A stretch of 64,000 nucleotides of DNA from Thermosulfurimonas marina (GCF_012317585.1 NZ_CP042909.1:310001-374000), one strand, 5' to 3'; shown: positions 51,908 to 62,000, counted from the stretch's first letter. Notes: a model not told the origin generated them from the sequence alone. Numbers and translations are program-made.

Positions 51908-53026
51908 CTAGAGGCCACAGACCCGGCGGGCGGCCTCATCGAGCATGGAAGAAAGCCCTCCCTTTTCAGCCGGGTGGAAGCCGAAGGCCTCCTGCCAGAC
52001 CTCCGGACTTTCCATACAGAGATAGACGCAAACCTCCGGGGCGTGTTCCCGGATGCGCCGGTAAAGGAGCCGGAAGATCCCCGTGCGCAGCGGCCGAAAG
52101 TAACGGCGTTTCCCGTCAAGCCCGGTGATAAATTCCCCGCATAAAATGCGTGTTTCCGGAAAGCGCTCTTCGGCGATCTCCTTGAGGTCCGGGATAAAGC
52201 GCAGGGCCCCCAGGCTGATCCAGACGATGCGCTCGGCGGGTACAGCCTCAAAGATCCGGTCCACCACGGAAAGGTAGGCCTCCGGGGCCTCGGGAAAAAG
52301 GATCAGGGGATCGAAGTGAAAGGCCACGGAAAAGCCTCGGCGGGCGGCCTGCGCCGCGGAAGCAAGCCTTGCGGAAAGGGAGGCCGCCCCTCGCTCCTCC
52401 TCCCGGCTCATCCTTTCGGTGTTTAAAGACCAGGCCAGGATGATCCGGGGGTTTGCGGGAAGGCGGGAAAGCCCCTCCTCGGAAAGGGCCACCTTGGTCT
52501 TGAACTCCAGCACCGCCGGGGCTTCTATTTCCACAAACCTTCGGGCAAGCTCCTCGGCCACTCCGCAGAGGGGCTCCAGGGCCAGGCTGTCGGCAAACTC
52601 CCCGGTGCCCAGACGCAATAGGCGGACCCTCAGGCGGGCCTCCCGGAGAGCCGCCTCCAGCTCCGGCCAGCCCTCCTCCCAGAGATTGGCCCAGAGCTTG
52701 AGCCCCGGCCGGTTAAAGTAGGCCTGAAGGATGCAGTAGGAGCAGTCAAGAGGGCAACCCTCCCCGAAATGGAAGATTCGGTAGCCGCAGCAAAGATAGC
52801 GGAGGGTCCCGGGGCAGGGACGGAAAAAGCGCCCGGAATACCGGAGAAGGAAGAGCCGGCGCTTGCCCCAATCCAGAAGCTCCGGCCAGGGCCGAAAAGG
52901 AAAGGGATATTCCTTGTAGGAGGGGATGACCCTTACGGGAAGGCCCTGGGCCTCGGCCCGCCGGAGGACCTCCTCCGAGAGTCTCCGGCCGAGGGCCCTC
53001 TCCTCTACCAGGATCTCCTGGATCAC
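51908..53026 (-). CDS. Spore-photoproduct-lyase-like radical SAM protein
   Basis: A 372-residue protein. FGEGCPLDCSYCILQAYFNR carries the CxxxCxxC cluster motif. LEFKTKVALSEEGL, IILAWSLNTERMSREEERGA and FHFDPLILFPEAPEAYLSVV follow the pattern of the SPL family. True SplB repairs the thymine photoproduct in spores; this lineage does not sporulate, and SplB-like proteins in non-sporulators are of unknown function, so I do not call it splB. The GTG at 53026 overlaps the stop of the wzz-like gene, and the ORF has ATG-less extension upstream inside that gene. Confidence 0.82.
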   Translation of the reverse strand: MIQEILVEERALGRRLSEEVLRRAEAQGLPVRVIPSYKEYPFPFRPWPELLDWGKRRLFLLRYSGRFFRPCPGTLRYLCCGYRIFHFGEGCPLDCSYCILQAYFNRPGLKLWANLWEEGWPELEAALREARLRVRLLRLGTGEFADSLALEPLCGVAEELARRFVEIEAPAVLEFKTKVALSEEGLSRLPANPRIILAWSLNTERMSREEERGAASLSARLASAAQAARRGFSVAFHFDPLILFPEAPEAYLSVVDRIFEAVPAERIVWISLGALRFIPDLKEIAEERFPETRILCGEFITGLDGKRRYFRPLRTGIFRLLYRRIREHAPEVCVYLCMESPEVWQEAFGFHPAEKGGLSSMLDEAARRVCGL

Positions 53027-53922
53027 CGAATACTCTTCTCCCGGGCCTCCTCCTGGTATCTCCTCCGGGCCTCTTCCCACCACTCCCTAAAAAAAGCCAA
53101 GAAGACCCCCACGAAGAGTCCTGAGACCCCGGCCACGGCCAGAATCAGGGCCCGTTTGGGTTTGGCCGGCCGGCGAGGAAGGGCCCCGGAGACCACCAAC
53201 TCCGCTCCGGAAATAAGCTCCCGCTGGGCCTTAATGATCTCTAACTGCTGCTTGAGGTCCAGGATAAAGCCCTCAAGATCCAGGGGATTAAATCCCAAAA
53301 GCCGCAATTTACCCTTCTGTATTTCGGAAAGGATATAGTTTTTGAGGTGTTCCAGACTGGCCAATCTAGAGGAGATGGCATGTTCTTTCTGATCCAGAGT
53401 CTGCTCCCAGACCCGAATCTTTTCCCGCAGATAAGGATTTTCATTGATAAAGGCCACTAACTGCGTAGAAATTTTGGGAAGAAGTTCCCGGTTCCGGGTT
53501 TCAATAGACACCTTAAGAAGATTTTCCGATTTTCGAAGAGTCTGCGGGGATATTTCCACAATCTCCCGGGCTTCATCTTCCTTTATTTTCAAAAAACGCG
53601 CCAATCTATTATAATCGTGCTCTTTCAGTAAATTTTCCAAAGAAAGAACAATCTCTTTAGCCTCGTTGGCAGAAAGAAGAGGCATATTATTGAGAGGCAT
53701 ATTATTGAGAGGCAATTTGATGAGAACCGTCTGGCGATAAACCGGGGGGCTCAGGAAGGCGTAGAGGGCGGCGGCAAGGACGAAAATCAGGAAGGTAAAA
53801 ACCACCACCCCTTTCCGCCGCCAGAGGACCAGAAAGAGTTCGTAAAGATCTATCTCATCTTCCGCGGTATAAAAGGGCCCTGCTGCCGGGCAGACCGGAG
53901 TCTCCCGTTTCTCCTCGGCCAT
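53023..53922 (-). CDS. Wzz-like chain-length determinant protein
   Basis: A 299-residue inner-membrane protein. One helix lies at ~37-57 (GVVVFTFLIFVLAAALYAFL) and one at ~258-276 (ALILAVAGVSGLFVGVFLAF). Between them is a periplasmic coiled-coil region (~85-235). The second helix is preceded by ALPRRPAKPKRAL, the Pro-rich motif of the Wzz/polysaccharide co-polymerase family. It would set the length of O-antigen or another polysaccharide. Near residue 72 it has a tandem LNNMP LNNMP duplication. It lies apart from other polysaccharide genes, between asd and the SPL-like gene. Confidence 0.85.
   Translation of the reverse strand: MAEEKRETPVCPAAGPFYTAEDEIDLYELFLVLWRRKGVVVFTFLIFVLAAALYAFLSPPVYRQTVLIKLPLNNMPLNNMPLLSANEAKEIVLSLENLLKEHDYNRLARFLKIKEDEAREIVEISPQTLRKSENLLKVSIETRNRELLPKISTQLVAFINENPYLREKIRVWEQTLDQKEHAISSRLASLEHLKNYILSEIQKGKLRLLGFNPLDLEGFILDLKQQLEIIKAQRELISGAELVVSGALPRRPAKPKRALILAVAGVSGLFVGVFLAFFREWWEEARRRYQEEAREKSIR
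53681..53714 (+). repeat. Tandem 15-bp duplication within the wzz-like gene
   Basis: The 15-mer GGCATATTATTGAGA is repeated directly (53681-53695, 53696-53710) and followed by GGCA. It encodes a five-residue duplication (LNNMP twice on the minus strand) and keeps the frame, so it may be a slippage-derived length variant. Confidence 0.7.
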
Positions 53923-53934
53923 CTTTTCACCCCC

Positions 53935-54960
53935 CTAAAGATACTCCCGGGCCAGGATTTCAGCGATCTGCACGGCGTTGGTGGCCGCCCCCTTGCGCAA
54001 ATTGTCCGCCACAATCCAGAGATTGAGCCCGCATTCTACAGATTCGTCCTCCCGGATGCGTCCTACAAAGACTTCGTCGCGGCCGGCCACTTCTATCTGC
54101 AAGGGATAGACCCGATTTTCCGGATCGTCCCGCACCACCACCCCGGGAAAATTCGAAAGAAGCTCCCGGGCCTTCTCCGGAGTGATCTTGCGCTCGGTCT
54201 CCAGGTTCACCGCCTCCGCGTGCCCGTAAAAGACCGGAACCCGCACGCAGGTGGCCGTAACCCGGATGGAGTCGTCCTCCATGATCTTCCGGGTCTCGTT
54301 GACCATCTTCATTTCCTCGCGGGTGTAGGCGTTTTCCAGAAAGACATCAATATGGGGCACGCAGTTGAAGGCGATCTGGTGGGCGATGACCTGGGCGGGA
54401 GGGAGCTCCTCCCCGGCGCACCAGGCCCGGGTCTGGGCGGAAAGCTCCTCGATGGCCTTCTGTCCGGCCCCGGAGACCGCCTGATAGGTGGCCACCACGA
54501 TCCGCTTTATGCGTCCATAATCGTGAAGCGGTTTCAGGGGAACCACCATCTGGATGGTAGAACAATTGGGATTGGCAATGATGCCCTTGTTTTTGTAGCC
54601 GGCCACGGCGTGGGGATTGACCTCCGGGACCACCAGGGGCACCTCCGGGTCCATGCGCCAGGCGCTGGAATTATCCACCACCACCGCCCCGTCGGCGGCA
54701 AATCGCGGGGCGTATTCCAGACTGCGGGAGCCCCCGGCGGAAAAAAGGGCGATATCGATCCCGGAAAAGCTCCGGGTCTCCGAAAGGACCTCCACCGGGA
54801 TTTCCTCCCCTCGGAATGGAAGTTTCAGCCCCCGGGAGCGTTCCGAGGCAAAAAGCCGCAGGTTTTTCACCGGAAAGTTCCGCTCCTCCAGGACCCGGAT
54901 CATCATCCGCCCCACAGCCCCGGTGGCCCCCACCACGGCCACATTGAATTCCCTGGCCAT
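53935..54960 (-). CDS. asd: Aspartate-semialdehyde dehydrogenase
   Basis: 341 residues. VAVVGATGAVGRMMIRVLEE is the NADP-binding start, GIIANPNCSTIQMV holds the catalytic Cys, and TYQAVSGAGQKAIEEL is also typical. The His base lies in RVPVFYGHAEAVNLE. It makes aspartate semialdehyde for Lys, Met, Thr and diaminopimelate. The ORF continues upstream, but GGGAGGAGG before the ATG at 54960 and a promoter at 54995-55023 fix the start. Confidence 0.96.
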   Translation of the reverse strand: MAREFNVAVVGATGAVGRMMIRVLEERNFPVKNLRLFASERSRGLKLPFRGEEIPVEVLSETRSFSGIDIALFSAGGSRSLEYAPRFAADGAVVVDNSSAWRMDPEVPLVVPEVNPHAVAGYKNKGIIANPNCSTIQMVVPLKPLHDYGRIKRIVVATYQAVSGAGQKAIEELSAQTRAWCAGEELPPAQVIAHQIAFNCVPHIDVFLENAYTREEMKMVNETRKIMEDDSIRVTATCVRVPVFYGHAEAVNLETERKITPEKARELLSNFPGVVVRDDPENRVYPLQIEVAGRDEVFVGRIREDESVECGLNLWIVADNLRKGAATNAVQIAEILAREYL

Positions 54961-54994
54961 AGTCCTCCTCCCGGAAAATCTTTCGGTCCGCATA

Positions 54995-55023
54995 ATCCTA
55001 TTGCAGGGCCTGGGAGCGGTCAA
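54995..55023 (-). promoter_or_regulatory. Promoter of asd
   Basis: Minus strand TTGACC (55023-55018), 17 nt, TAGGAT (55000-54995), 35 nt before the asd ATG. It separates asd and the downstream wzz-like and SPL-like genes from the fadL operon. Confidence 0.6.
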
Positions 55024-55036
55024 GCAAGGAAAAAGT

Positions 55037-56779
55037 TTATTTCTGAAGCTCGGCGATAAGTTTGGGAACCACCAGATGGCGCTTAATCTTGCGGGTGGAG
55101 GTCTTGGGAAATTCCTCTTCCCGAAGGAGAAAACGTTTGACCCTTTTGTAATCCGCCAGAGGGGCCATCCGGGCTTTGACCTCCCGGGAAATCAAAGCCT
55201 CTACGTCCTTTTCCGAGAGGTGCCGTCCATGAAAATCTCGCTCTATGGCCTCGTAGTCTGGAACGATGACCGCCCAGACCTCTTCTCCTCCTTCTCGGGG
55301 AAAACCAAAGACCATACTCTCCAGGATATAAGGGCTCTTGTCCAGCTCGGCCTCGATTTCTTCGGGATAGACGTTTTTCCCGGCCGGGGTCACGATGAGA
55401 TTTTTGGCCCGTCCACACACATAGATATAGCCTTCCTCATCCACATACCCCAGGTCTCCGGTGCGCAGGAAACCCTCCTCGTCAAAGGCCGCCCGGGTGG
55501 CCTCCGGATTCTCAAAATAACCCTTCATGACCATAGGGCCCCGGAAACAGAGCTCTCCCACCCCCTGGGAATCGGGATCCCGCACCTTGACCTCCACCCC
55601 GGGAAGCGGAAGCCCCACGCTTTCGTCTTTAGGGGCCTCCGGAGGATTTACCGCCAAGACCGGACTGGCCTCCGTAAGACCGTAACCCTGGAAAAGTTTG
55701 ATTCCCAGGCGACGAAAGGCCCGGGGAAGGTGCGGAGGAAGAGGGGCTCCTCCGGAGACAAAAAAGCGCAAGTGGGAAAGTCCGGCCTTTTCCCGCAGGC
55801 CCCGGAAGAGAAGCCGGCCGGCGGTCTCCTCCTTTCCCCATCTCTCCGCCGCCCCACTGACCCGAAGGAGGGCCTGGAAAAGGGTCCTCCGAGGCAAAGA
55901 GGCCTTTCTTACGGCCCGCTCCAGTCCCTCGTAGAGTTTCTGAAAAAGGAGAGGAACGCCCAGCATGATGGTGGCCTTAGAGGCCCGAAGATCCGCCAGT
56001 ATGTCCCGACTTTTGAGACTGCGGGCAAAGGTAATGTGGGCCCCGGAGTAAAGGGGGAGGAGAAAGCCTCCCGTACATTCAAAGGTGTGATGCAGAGGAA
56101 GTACGGAGAGAAAACGATCGTTTTCGTCCACCGGAAGACTCCGATAACAGGCCACCACGTCGGAGACGAGGTTGCGGTGGGTGAGCATTACCCCCTTGGC
56201 CCGCCCCGTAGTTCCAGAAGTGTAAATAAGGACCGCCAACTCTTCGGGATCTGGAAAAAGGGGCTCCCGGGGCCTTTTTCGGCCTTTTTCCAGAAGCTCC
56301 GGGAGATCGAGAAGCTTGGAAGATCTTTCCGGAAGGGACTCCAGAGCGATGATCTTTCTAAAGTGTGGCCGTTCTTCTTCGATCTCGAGCACGGTTTCCA
56401 GAAATCGCCGGGCCACGAAGATAAAACGGACCCGGGCCTCCTCGAAGATATGCCGGAATTCGTAAGGCTTAAGGAGGGAATCTATCGGCACACATACCCC
56501 TCCGGCGGCCAGAATGGCCAGATAGGCCTGGGCCCATTCCGGAGAATTCGGCCCCAGGAGGGCACACTTTTCTCCCCGGGAGAATCCCAGAGCCCGAAGC
56601 CCGGAGGCCAAAAGGCGCACCCGCTCTCCCAGCTCGGCGTAGGTCAGGTGCTGGTAAGTCCCCTCCCGAAAGATGGAAAGGGCCGGCCGGGGGCCAAAGT
56701 CTTTTACCGCACGGAAAAAGACTTCCGGGATGGACCCCTGCCCTCGATCCGGCCTGAAAGCCCTTAAGGCGCGCTTCAT
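55037..56779 (-). CDS. AMP-forming long-chain acyl-CoA synthetase
   Basis: A protein of about 580 residues. IYTSGTTGRAKGVMLTHRNL is the P-loop (A3), GYGLTEASPVLAVN the A5 motif, and LRTGDLGYVDEEGYIYVCGR with KNLIVTPAGKNVYPEEIE the A7/A8 linker. KTSTRKIKR near the C-terminus carries the A10 Lys. It activates fatty acids with ATP and CoA. It starts 1 bp after the fadL stop, so outer-membrane uptake and activation are encoded together. An ATG eight codons upstream lies inside fadL and is less likely. Confidence 0.92.
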   Translation of the reverse strand: MKRALRAFRPDRGQGSIPEVFFRAVKDFGPRPALSIFREGTYQHLTYAELGERVRLLASGLRALGFSRGEKCALLGPNSPEWAQAYLAILAAGGVCVPIDSLLKPYEFRHIFEEARVRFIFVARRFLETVLEIEEERPHFRKIIALESLPERSSKLLDLPELLEKGRKRPREPLFPDPEELAVLIYTSGTTGRAKGVMLTHRNLVSDVVACYRSLPVDENDRFLSVLPLHHTFECTGGFLLPLYSGAHITFARSLKSRDILADLRASKATIMLGVPLLFQKLYEGLERAVRKASLPRRTLFQALLRVSGAAERWGKEETAGRLLFRGLREKAGLSHLRFFVSGGAPLPPHLPRAFRRLGIKLFQGYGLTEASPVLAVNPPEAPKDESVGLPLPGVEVKVRDPDSQGVGELCFRGPMVMKGYFENPEATRAAFDEEGFLRTGDLGYVDEEGYIYVCGRAKNLIVTPAGKNVYPEEIEAELDKSPYILESMVFGFPREGGEEVWAVIVPDYEAIERDFHGRHLSEKDVEALISREVKARMAPLADYKRVKRFLLREEEFPKTSTRKIKRHLVVPKLIAELQK

Positions 56780-56780
56780 C

Positions 56781-58055
56781 CTAAAACCGATAACCCAGAT
56801 CAAAGGCCAGGATATGGGCTGAGCCCTCGTAGGTACCCGAAAGTCCGGAACGGTTAGCCTCCGGGGAGGTCCCGGGCTTGGAGTCTTCCATCATCAGGTA
56901 AGTGTAGGCGAGGTCAAGAGAAAGGGCCCCTTGGCGATAACCCAGGCCTAAATTGAAGAGGTGCCGATCATTGGTAGGAAGCTCCGGGCCCCGGTAGCGA
57001 TCGTCGATGGGCGAGGGATCAAAGACGTATCCGAAGCGCAGGGTCCAGGCCTCATTCAGGGCGTATTCCGCCCCGAAACGCACGGCCCAGACATCGTCCC
57101 AGTCCTTGGGCTGAGAGACCGTCCCCGGGTCCCCGGCAGGATCTCCGGGCCGGTGCTCGTACTTGAACTTCAACTCCTCGTAAGTGCTCCAGCCGGTCCA
57201 GAGGAGGTCCAGACTCAAGGTCCAGCGAGAAAAATAGTGGGTGGTCACCCCCAGGGCCAGGGTGTCCGGAAGATCCAGAAAGACCTCTCCCTCTCCCGGA
57301 CGAAAAAGGAAGCCTGCGGGAACCGGCCCTGAAACGGGCACCGGCACCTGGGTTCCGGCCGTGTTGTAGTATTTGGCATCGCCTTCCAGATCCAGGGCAA
57401 TCTGAGAGCGATAGGTGAGCCCTAGGGTGGTGTGGGGAAACAGGCGATAGGTCAGGGCCACCACAAAGCCCCCGTCCCAGTCGTCTCCGGTGAGCTTGGT
57501 GGTTACATCCGTCCCCGAGGTGGTGGGAGCTACGGATTTGCGCATTTCTGCGTCGGCATAGACCACCTGGGCCCCCAGACCTAGCGAAAGCCGGTCCGAA
57601 AGCTTCACCGCCACCGAAGGGGTAAAGAAGTAACACCGAAGGCGGGTGTAGACCGCATCATAACGTCCTGCCCAGTCTCCGGGCCAGTCAGTAGTAAGCC
57701 CGTAGGGCACATTGAAGGAAAAATTGAGGGTGAACCGTTCCTGTAGCGGATAGCTCGCATAAAAGAAAGGCAAGGGGTGAAGCATCTCGGTCATTTCGTA
57801 GTCCTTTCCGGCCCGTTGGTCGAACTCCACCGAGGGATAAACCAGGGCCAGCCCGGCCAGGGCCTCCGGCACCTCCAAGAAACTGGTGGCCGAAGGATTG
57901 TACCAAGCGGCCTCCACCAGATCAGTCCGGGCGGTGACCGCGGCCCCAAGCCCCATCACCCGGGCAGAACCCTCATTGAGAAGCTGAAACCCCGCGGAAA
58001 AGACCTGACTAACCCCCAAAAAGAAGGCCCACATTGCCCAGAGCCAAATTCGCAT
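56781..58055 (-). CDS. fadL: FadL/OmpP1/TodX-type outer-membrane protein
   Basis: A 424-residue outer-membrane beta barrel with a signal peptide (residues 1-20, ending VFSA). GFQLLNEGSARVMGLGAAVT and RTDLVEAAWYNPSATSFLEV are the conserved N-terminal plug of FadL (the NPA-like motif here reads NPSATS). The C-terminus ends in the aromatic strand AFDLGYRF. It takes up long-chain fatty acids or other hydrophobic compounds. GGAGG precedes the ATG, and a good promoter lies upstream. Confidence 0.92.
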   Translation of the reverse strand: MRIWLWAMWAFFLGVSQVFSAGFQLLNEGSARVMGLGAAVTARTDLVEAAWYNPSATSFLEVPEALAGLALVYPSVEFDQRAGKDYEMTEMLHPLPFFYASYPLQERFTLNFSFNVPYGLTTDWPGDWAGRYDAVYTRLRCYFFTPSVAVKLSDRLSLGLGAQVVYADAEMRKSVAPTTSGTDVTTKLTGDDWDGGFVVALTYRLFPHTTLGLTYRSQIALDLEGDAKYYNTAGTQVPVPVSGPVPAGFLFRPGEGEVFLDLPDTLALGVTTHYFSRWTLSLDLLWTGWSTYEELKFKYEHRPGDPAGDPGTVSQPKDWDDVWAVRFGAEYALNEAWTLRFGYVFDPSPIDDRYRGPELPTNDRHLFNLGLGYRQGALSLDLAYTYLMMEDSKPGTSPEANRSGLSGTYEGSAHILAFDLGYRF

Positions 58056-58082
58056 AATTTTCCTCCTGCCAGAGTTTTTACC

Positions 58083-58111
58083 CTCATACCCAAAGGACTC
58101 TTTTTTGACAA
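58083..58111 (-). promoter_or_regulatory. Promoter of fadL-acyl-CoA ligase
   Basis: Minus strand TTGTCA (58111-58106), 17 nt, TATGAG (58088-58083), 28 nt before the fadL ATG. Confidence 0.5.
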
Positions 58112-58169
58112 GCCTTTCTAGCCTTTCTCCGCCCCCCTCTTTAGAAGATCAGAAATTTACCTCTTCCTC

Positions 58170-58197
58170 TTGACAGAGACTTTAAATTTTTTATTCT
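58170..58197 (+). promoter_or_regulatory. Promoter of the fur-like gene, with a nearby palindrome
   Basis: TTGACA (58170-58175), 16 nt, TATTCT (58192-58197). An AAGAA-AC-TTCTT inverted repeat at 58201-58212 covers the likely start of transcription and could be an autoregulatory operator; it is shorter than classical Fur or PerR boxes. Confidence 0.5.
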
Positions 58198-58226
58198 TTG
58201 AAGAAACTTCTTAAAAGAGGTTAAAG

Positions 58227-58643
58227 ATGATCTCTAAGGAAAAGATCGAAGAAATTCGGCACCTGGGCCTTAAGATCACTCCTCAGCGTTTGGCCATCCT
58301 GGAATATCTGGAAGGGAACCTCTCCCACCCCACCGCGGAAGACATCTATCGTCACGTGCAGAAGAACTTTCCCAGCATTTCCTTTGCCACGGTCTATAAC
58401 ACCCTGGAGGCCTTAAAGGAAAAGGGCCTGGTGCGCGAACTCTATGTGGAGGGCACCAAGAAGCGCTTCGACCCCAACCCTCGTCCCCATCACCACTTCT
58501 ACTGTACCTCCTGCGGAAGCATTCTGGATGTTCACGAAGAAATACCCCTAAAAATTCCCCAAAAATTACAAAAAAAGGCGGTAATAGAAGAATATACCAT
58601 ACTTTTTACCGGTACCTGCTCAAAGTGCCTGCACAAGTCCTAA
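58227..58643 (+). CDS. Fur-family metalloregulator (Fur/PerR-like)
   Basis: 138 residues. LGLKITPQRLAILEYLEGNL with HPTAEDIYRHVQKNFPSISF and ATVYNTLEALKEKGLV form the DNA-binding winged helix. HHHFYCTSCGSILDV supplies metal ligands and the first CxxC, and TCSKCLHKS the second, which together bind structural zinc. Which metal or peroxide is sensed cannot be told. The MISKEKIEEIRHLGLKITPQ opening resembles PerR-type members in anaerobes. AGAGG precedes the ATG. Confidence 0.92.
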   Translation: MISKEKIEEIRHLGLKITPQRLAILEYLEGNLSHPTAEDIYRHVQKNFPSISFATVYNTLEALKEKGLVRELYVEGTKKRFDPNPRPHHHFYCTSCGSILDVHEEIPLKIPQKLQKKAVIEEYTILFTGTCSKCLHKS

Positions 58644-58778
58644 AGTAAATCCTGGAAAGGATCTTTAGAGATTTTTGGAAATAATCCCTTCTATCTCAAA
58701 ACCTCTTGACTTTTCTTGAGGCCTTATCTAAAAGAGAGACAGGGTCCCTAAAAACCAATATTTGTAAGGAGGTCGGGA

Positions 58779-59060
58779 ATGAATAAGGCAGAATTGGTAT
58801 CCAAGATGGCGGCCCTTTCCGGCTTGACCAAGGCCAACGCGGAAAAGGCCCTGAATGCCTTCATGGAGGCCGTCACCGAGGCCTTGAAAAAGGACGACAA
58901 GGTTACTTTGGTGGGCTTTGGAACTTTCATGGTTACCAAACGGGCGGCCCGGAAAGGGCGTAATCCCAGGACCGGCCAGGAGATCAAGATCCCGGCCCGC
59001 AAGGTGGTGAAGTTCAAGCCCGGAAGCAATCTGGAAGCGGCGGTAGGCAAGAAAAAGTAG
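58779..59060 (+). CDS. hup: HU-family DNA-binding protein
   Basis: 93 residues. [20 protein letters not shown] begins as [22 protein letters not shown] and [20 protein letters not shown] contain the DNA-binding beta arm with the tip Pro, and the end reads [12 protein letters not shown]. It bends and compacts DNA. TAAGGAGGTC lies 8 nt before the ATG. A GC-rich hairpin follows. Confidence 0.97.
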   Translation: MNKAELVSKMAALSGLTKANAEKALNAFMEAVTEALKKDDKVTLVGFGTFMVTKRAARKGRNPRTGQEIKIPARKVVKFKPGSNLEAAVGKKK

Positions 59061-59067
59061 GCTAATC

Positions 59068-59090
59068 CGGCGGGGGCCAGGCCCCCGCCG
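59068..59090. terminator. GC-rich hairpin between the HU gene and the convergent peptidase gene
   Basis: CGGCGGGGG (59068-59076) pairs with CCCCCGCCG (59082-59090) around CCAGG; the sequence is nearly fully palindromic. On the plus strand CTTAAAATTT follows, a weak T tract. Position between converging genes suggests a bidirectional terminator. Confidence 0.55.
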
Positions 59091-59091
59091 C

Positions 59092-62000
59092 TTAAAATTT
59101 CACCTTTATCTCTTTTTGTTGTGGGCCTCGGCGAAGAAGAAGCGTAAGTTCGTCTCCCTGTTCCTTAAAGGTTAGGATAAGCCTCAGATCGGATACGGTG
59201 GAAAGCTTTTCCCCGTCGGCGGCCAGGAGATAATCTCCGGCCTTAAGTCCGTACTTTTCGGCCACCGTCCCCTTTTCCACCCGCACCACCTTGAGTCCCT
59301 GAGCGGTCTCCTCTAGCCAGACCCCGAGCCTTGCAGAGAAGGGAGGGGAAACCGGCTCCGGATAGAGGACAAAGTCCGCGTATCCCGGACGCAGACGGTC
59401 CCGGGAGGCCAACACCAAAGAGACCACGGAAGAGAGGCCCCGTCGCCGGAGGCGGGAGGGGATACCGTAGCCGAAGGCTACGTGCCCCTTTCCGCAGAGG
59501 ATGACCATCTGATAGTCCGGACGCTCTTTGAGCCACCTCCAGGCGGTCTCGGCCATGGTCTCGTCCCAGAGGACCTGGGCCTGGTAGAAGTTCTCGAACC
59601 GGGGAAAATCCCGGAAGCTTTCCCGGTGGTCCTGATAGATCTTCCAGAGAAAGGCCCGGTAGGCCTCCTGGTCGAGATCCATCTGGGGAAGCCCCCCTTT
59701 TTCTTCCACACTCAGGGCGGAAAGCCCCTTCCGGGAGACCTTCTTCACCAACTCCGAAGGGGCGTTGAGGGCCACCACCGGAAGACCCTCCTTGCGGGCA
59801 TAAAGAAGAAGGGGCCGGTAAAGTTTCCAGTCAAAGCGCCAGCGTTTGAAATATTCCGTCCGGCGCAAGAGGGTCCTTTCGTCGATACGGCCTGCCAGAA
59901 AATCGTCCAGGGCCTTTTGGAAGGGCCGCTGGAACATCTCTAGCCCCAGGGCCACCCGATGTCCCTGTTCCACCAGGGCCTGGATAAGGCGCAGTTGGGT
60001 CAGATGGTGTTCGTAGCGGTCGTGTTCCTCTCCCACCAGGATCACCCGATAAAGGGCCACCCGTCGCAGGATCTCCTCAAAGGGGAGAAGATCCCTTACC
60101 GGAAGACCGGTTACCTCTGCCTGAAGGTCCAGATGTAAACCCTTGCGCCCCTCTGAAAGATGGGCTTCCACCACCCGGCCATCCCGCACGAAAAGGCGGT
60201 CGCTTCGCCAGTAATGTTCGAGCTTGGCGGCCAGAGTCTGCACCTCCTCCTTTCGGCTGGTTTTCAACCAGACCAGCACCCGGCGGGGACGGGCCGGATT
60301 CTTGATCACCCGCAGGTAAAGCCCCTCGGCCGGGGTCTTTTCCGGTATGGCAAAGGCCAAGCCGGAGGGCTTGAGACCCATGAGGACTAGATTTTCCGGA
60401 CCCAGGGGAAACTTCTGGTCTTCCCGGGGAAAGACCTGATAGCCCAGATGCCGAAAGAAGTGGATGAGCGGCTGATAGAGGGGCCAGTCCTCCCGAGGAA
60501 GGTAGACTCGCCCCGGGGCGCTCCAGAGGAGCCCCAGATGCGGAGGAATCTCGTATTCTGCAAGCTTGCGCCAGAGGCGGTATTCCGGATCCACCAGAAC
60601 CTCCTCGGGGCGGTGCTCCAGCTCCAGGGTGAGCACCTTCTTGGGGCCGGAAAGTTCCACGTAGAAGGTCTTGGCGAAGTCCGGGCCCCGGACCACTACC
60701 GGTACCCGGAGATGATAAAAAGGAGGTTCCTGATAGAGGGTGAGCCCCAGATGGTAACGCCCCTCTTTCTCCCACAGGAAGTTCCGCGTAATTCCCAGAC
60801 GGGGCTTGCCCCGGCGAAAGACCCATTCTTCGAAAAAGCCCGAAAGATCCTCCCCGGCCCATTTGGAAAAGAGGGCCGCCAGATCCCGCCAGGAGACCTC
60901 CTGAAAGACGCGGGTCTGAGCCAGCTCTTTAAGGGCCCCGGAGAAGGCCTCCTCCCCCAAGCGCTGGACCAGCATATAAAAGACGTAGGCCCCCTTGCCG
61001 TATCCCAGGGCCTGGGTGCAGCGGTCCTTCCGTCCCTGAAATTGGGCCAGAGGAAAGGGATCTTCCCCCTGACACCAGCTCTCGTGGGCCAGTTGCAGAT
61101 TTTTACGATAAGCAAGCCCGCGCCCCTTCTTTTCCGCCTGGTGCCAGTCGGCCAGATAGGTAACCAGACCCTCCGTCCAGTTAGATTCCGCCGGAAAGAC
61201 CCCACAGCCGAACCACTGGTGGAGTATCTCGTGGGGAAGGGAAACCTCCGGAATGAAAGGCAGACGCAGGACCCGACTTCCCAGAAGAATCATGGTCGGA
61301 TAGGCCTCGCCCACCTCCTCCGGGACCTCCACCATGGAAAGCCGGCGGTAGGGATAAGGGCCAAGGAGCCTTTGATATTCCGCCAGCACCTCTAAGGCCC
61401 GATCGAGATAGGTACGGGCCAGATCCGGATCCGGAGAAAGGAGATAAAGGGAGACGATCCGGGAACCCCACTTGCGATAGTAATATTCGTAACGGCCGAA
61501 AATAAGGGGGGCCGCAGGGACGGGATGCCCGAGGACAAAGCGATAGGATCGGGAGCGCCCCCGAGAACGGGCCTCGATCTTTTCGGCGGCGGTCACCGCT
61601 CGAAAACCCTGGGGAAGGGTCAGGTGGAGATCATAAGAGGCCAGGCCCTCGGGGGCCGGAAACCAGGGGGGAAGAAGCACCCCGGCCCGTTCTCGAACCA
61701 CCCCCTTCAGGGCCGAAAGCGAGGCCCGGAAATGGATCTCTAGGGTCTCGGTGCGCCCCACGGTAAGGACCCGGAAGCGGTCCTTTTCAATTTCGGGCCG
61801 GATGGGCCTTCCTCCGAGAAGCACCCTCCCCAGGACCATCCCTCCGGTGCGCACCCAGACCACCTTGCCCCGGGGAAGCTCCATCCGCACCCGGCCGGAA
61901 AGGGTCCGGGACCGGGGATCCAGGGAAAGGTCGGCCCAGACCCGGGGATACTCTAAAACCTTCCTGCCGGAGGCCGTCCCCCCCTCAGGAAAGCCGGCCA

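Noticed and set aside
54617-56767. Plus-strand ORF of 716 codons
   Set aside because: It is antisense to asd and the acyl-CoA ligase, both with complete catalytic motifs; long shadows are common in GC-rich DNA.
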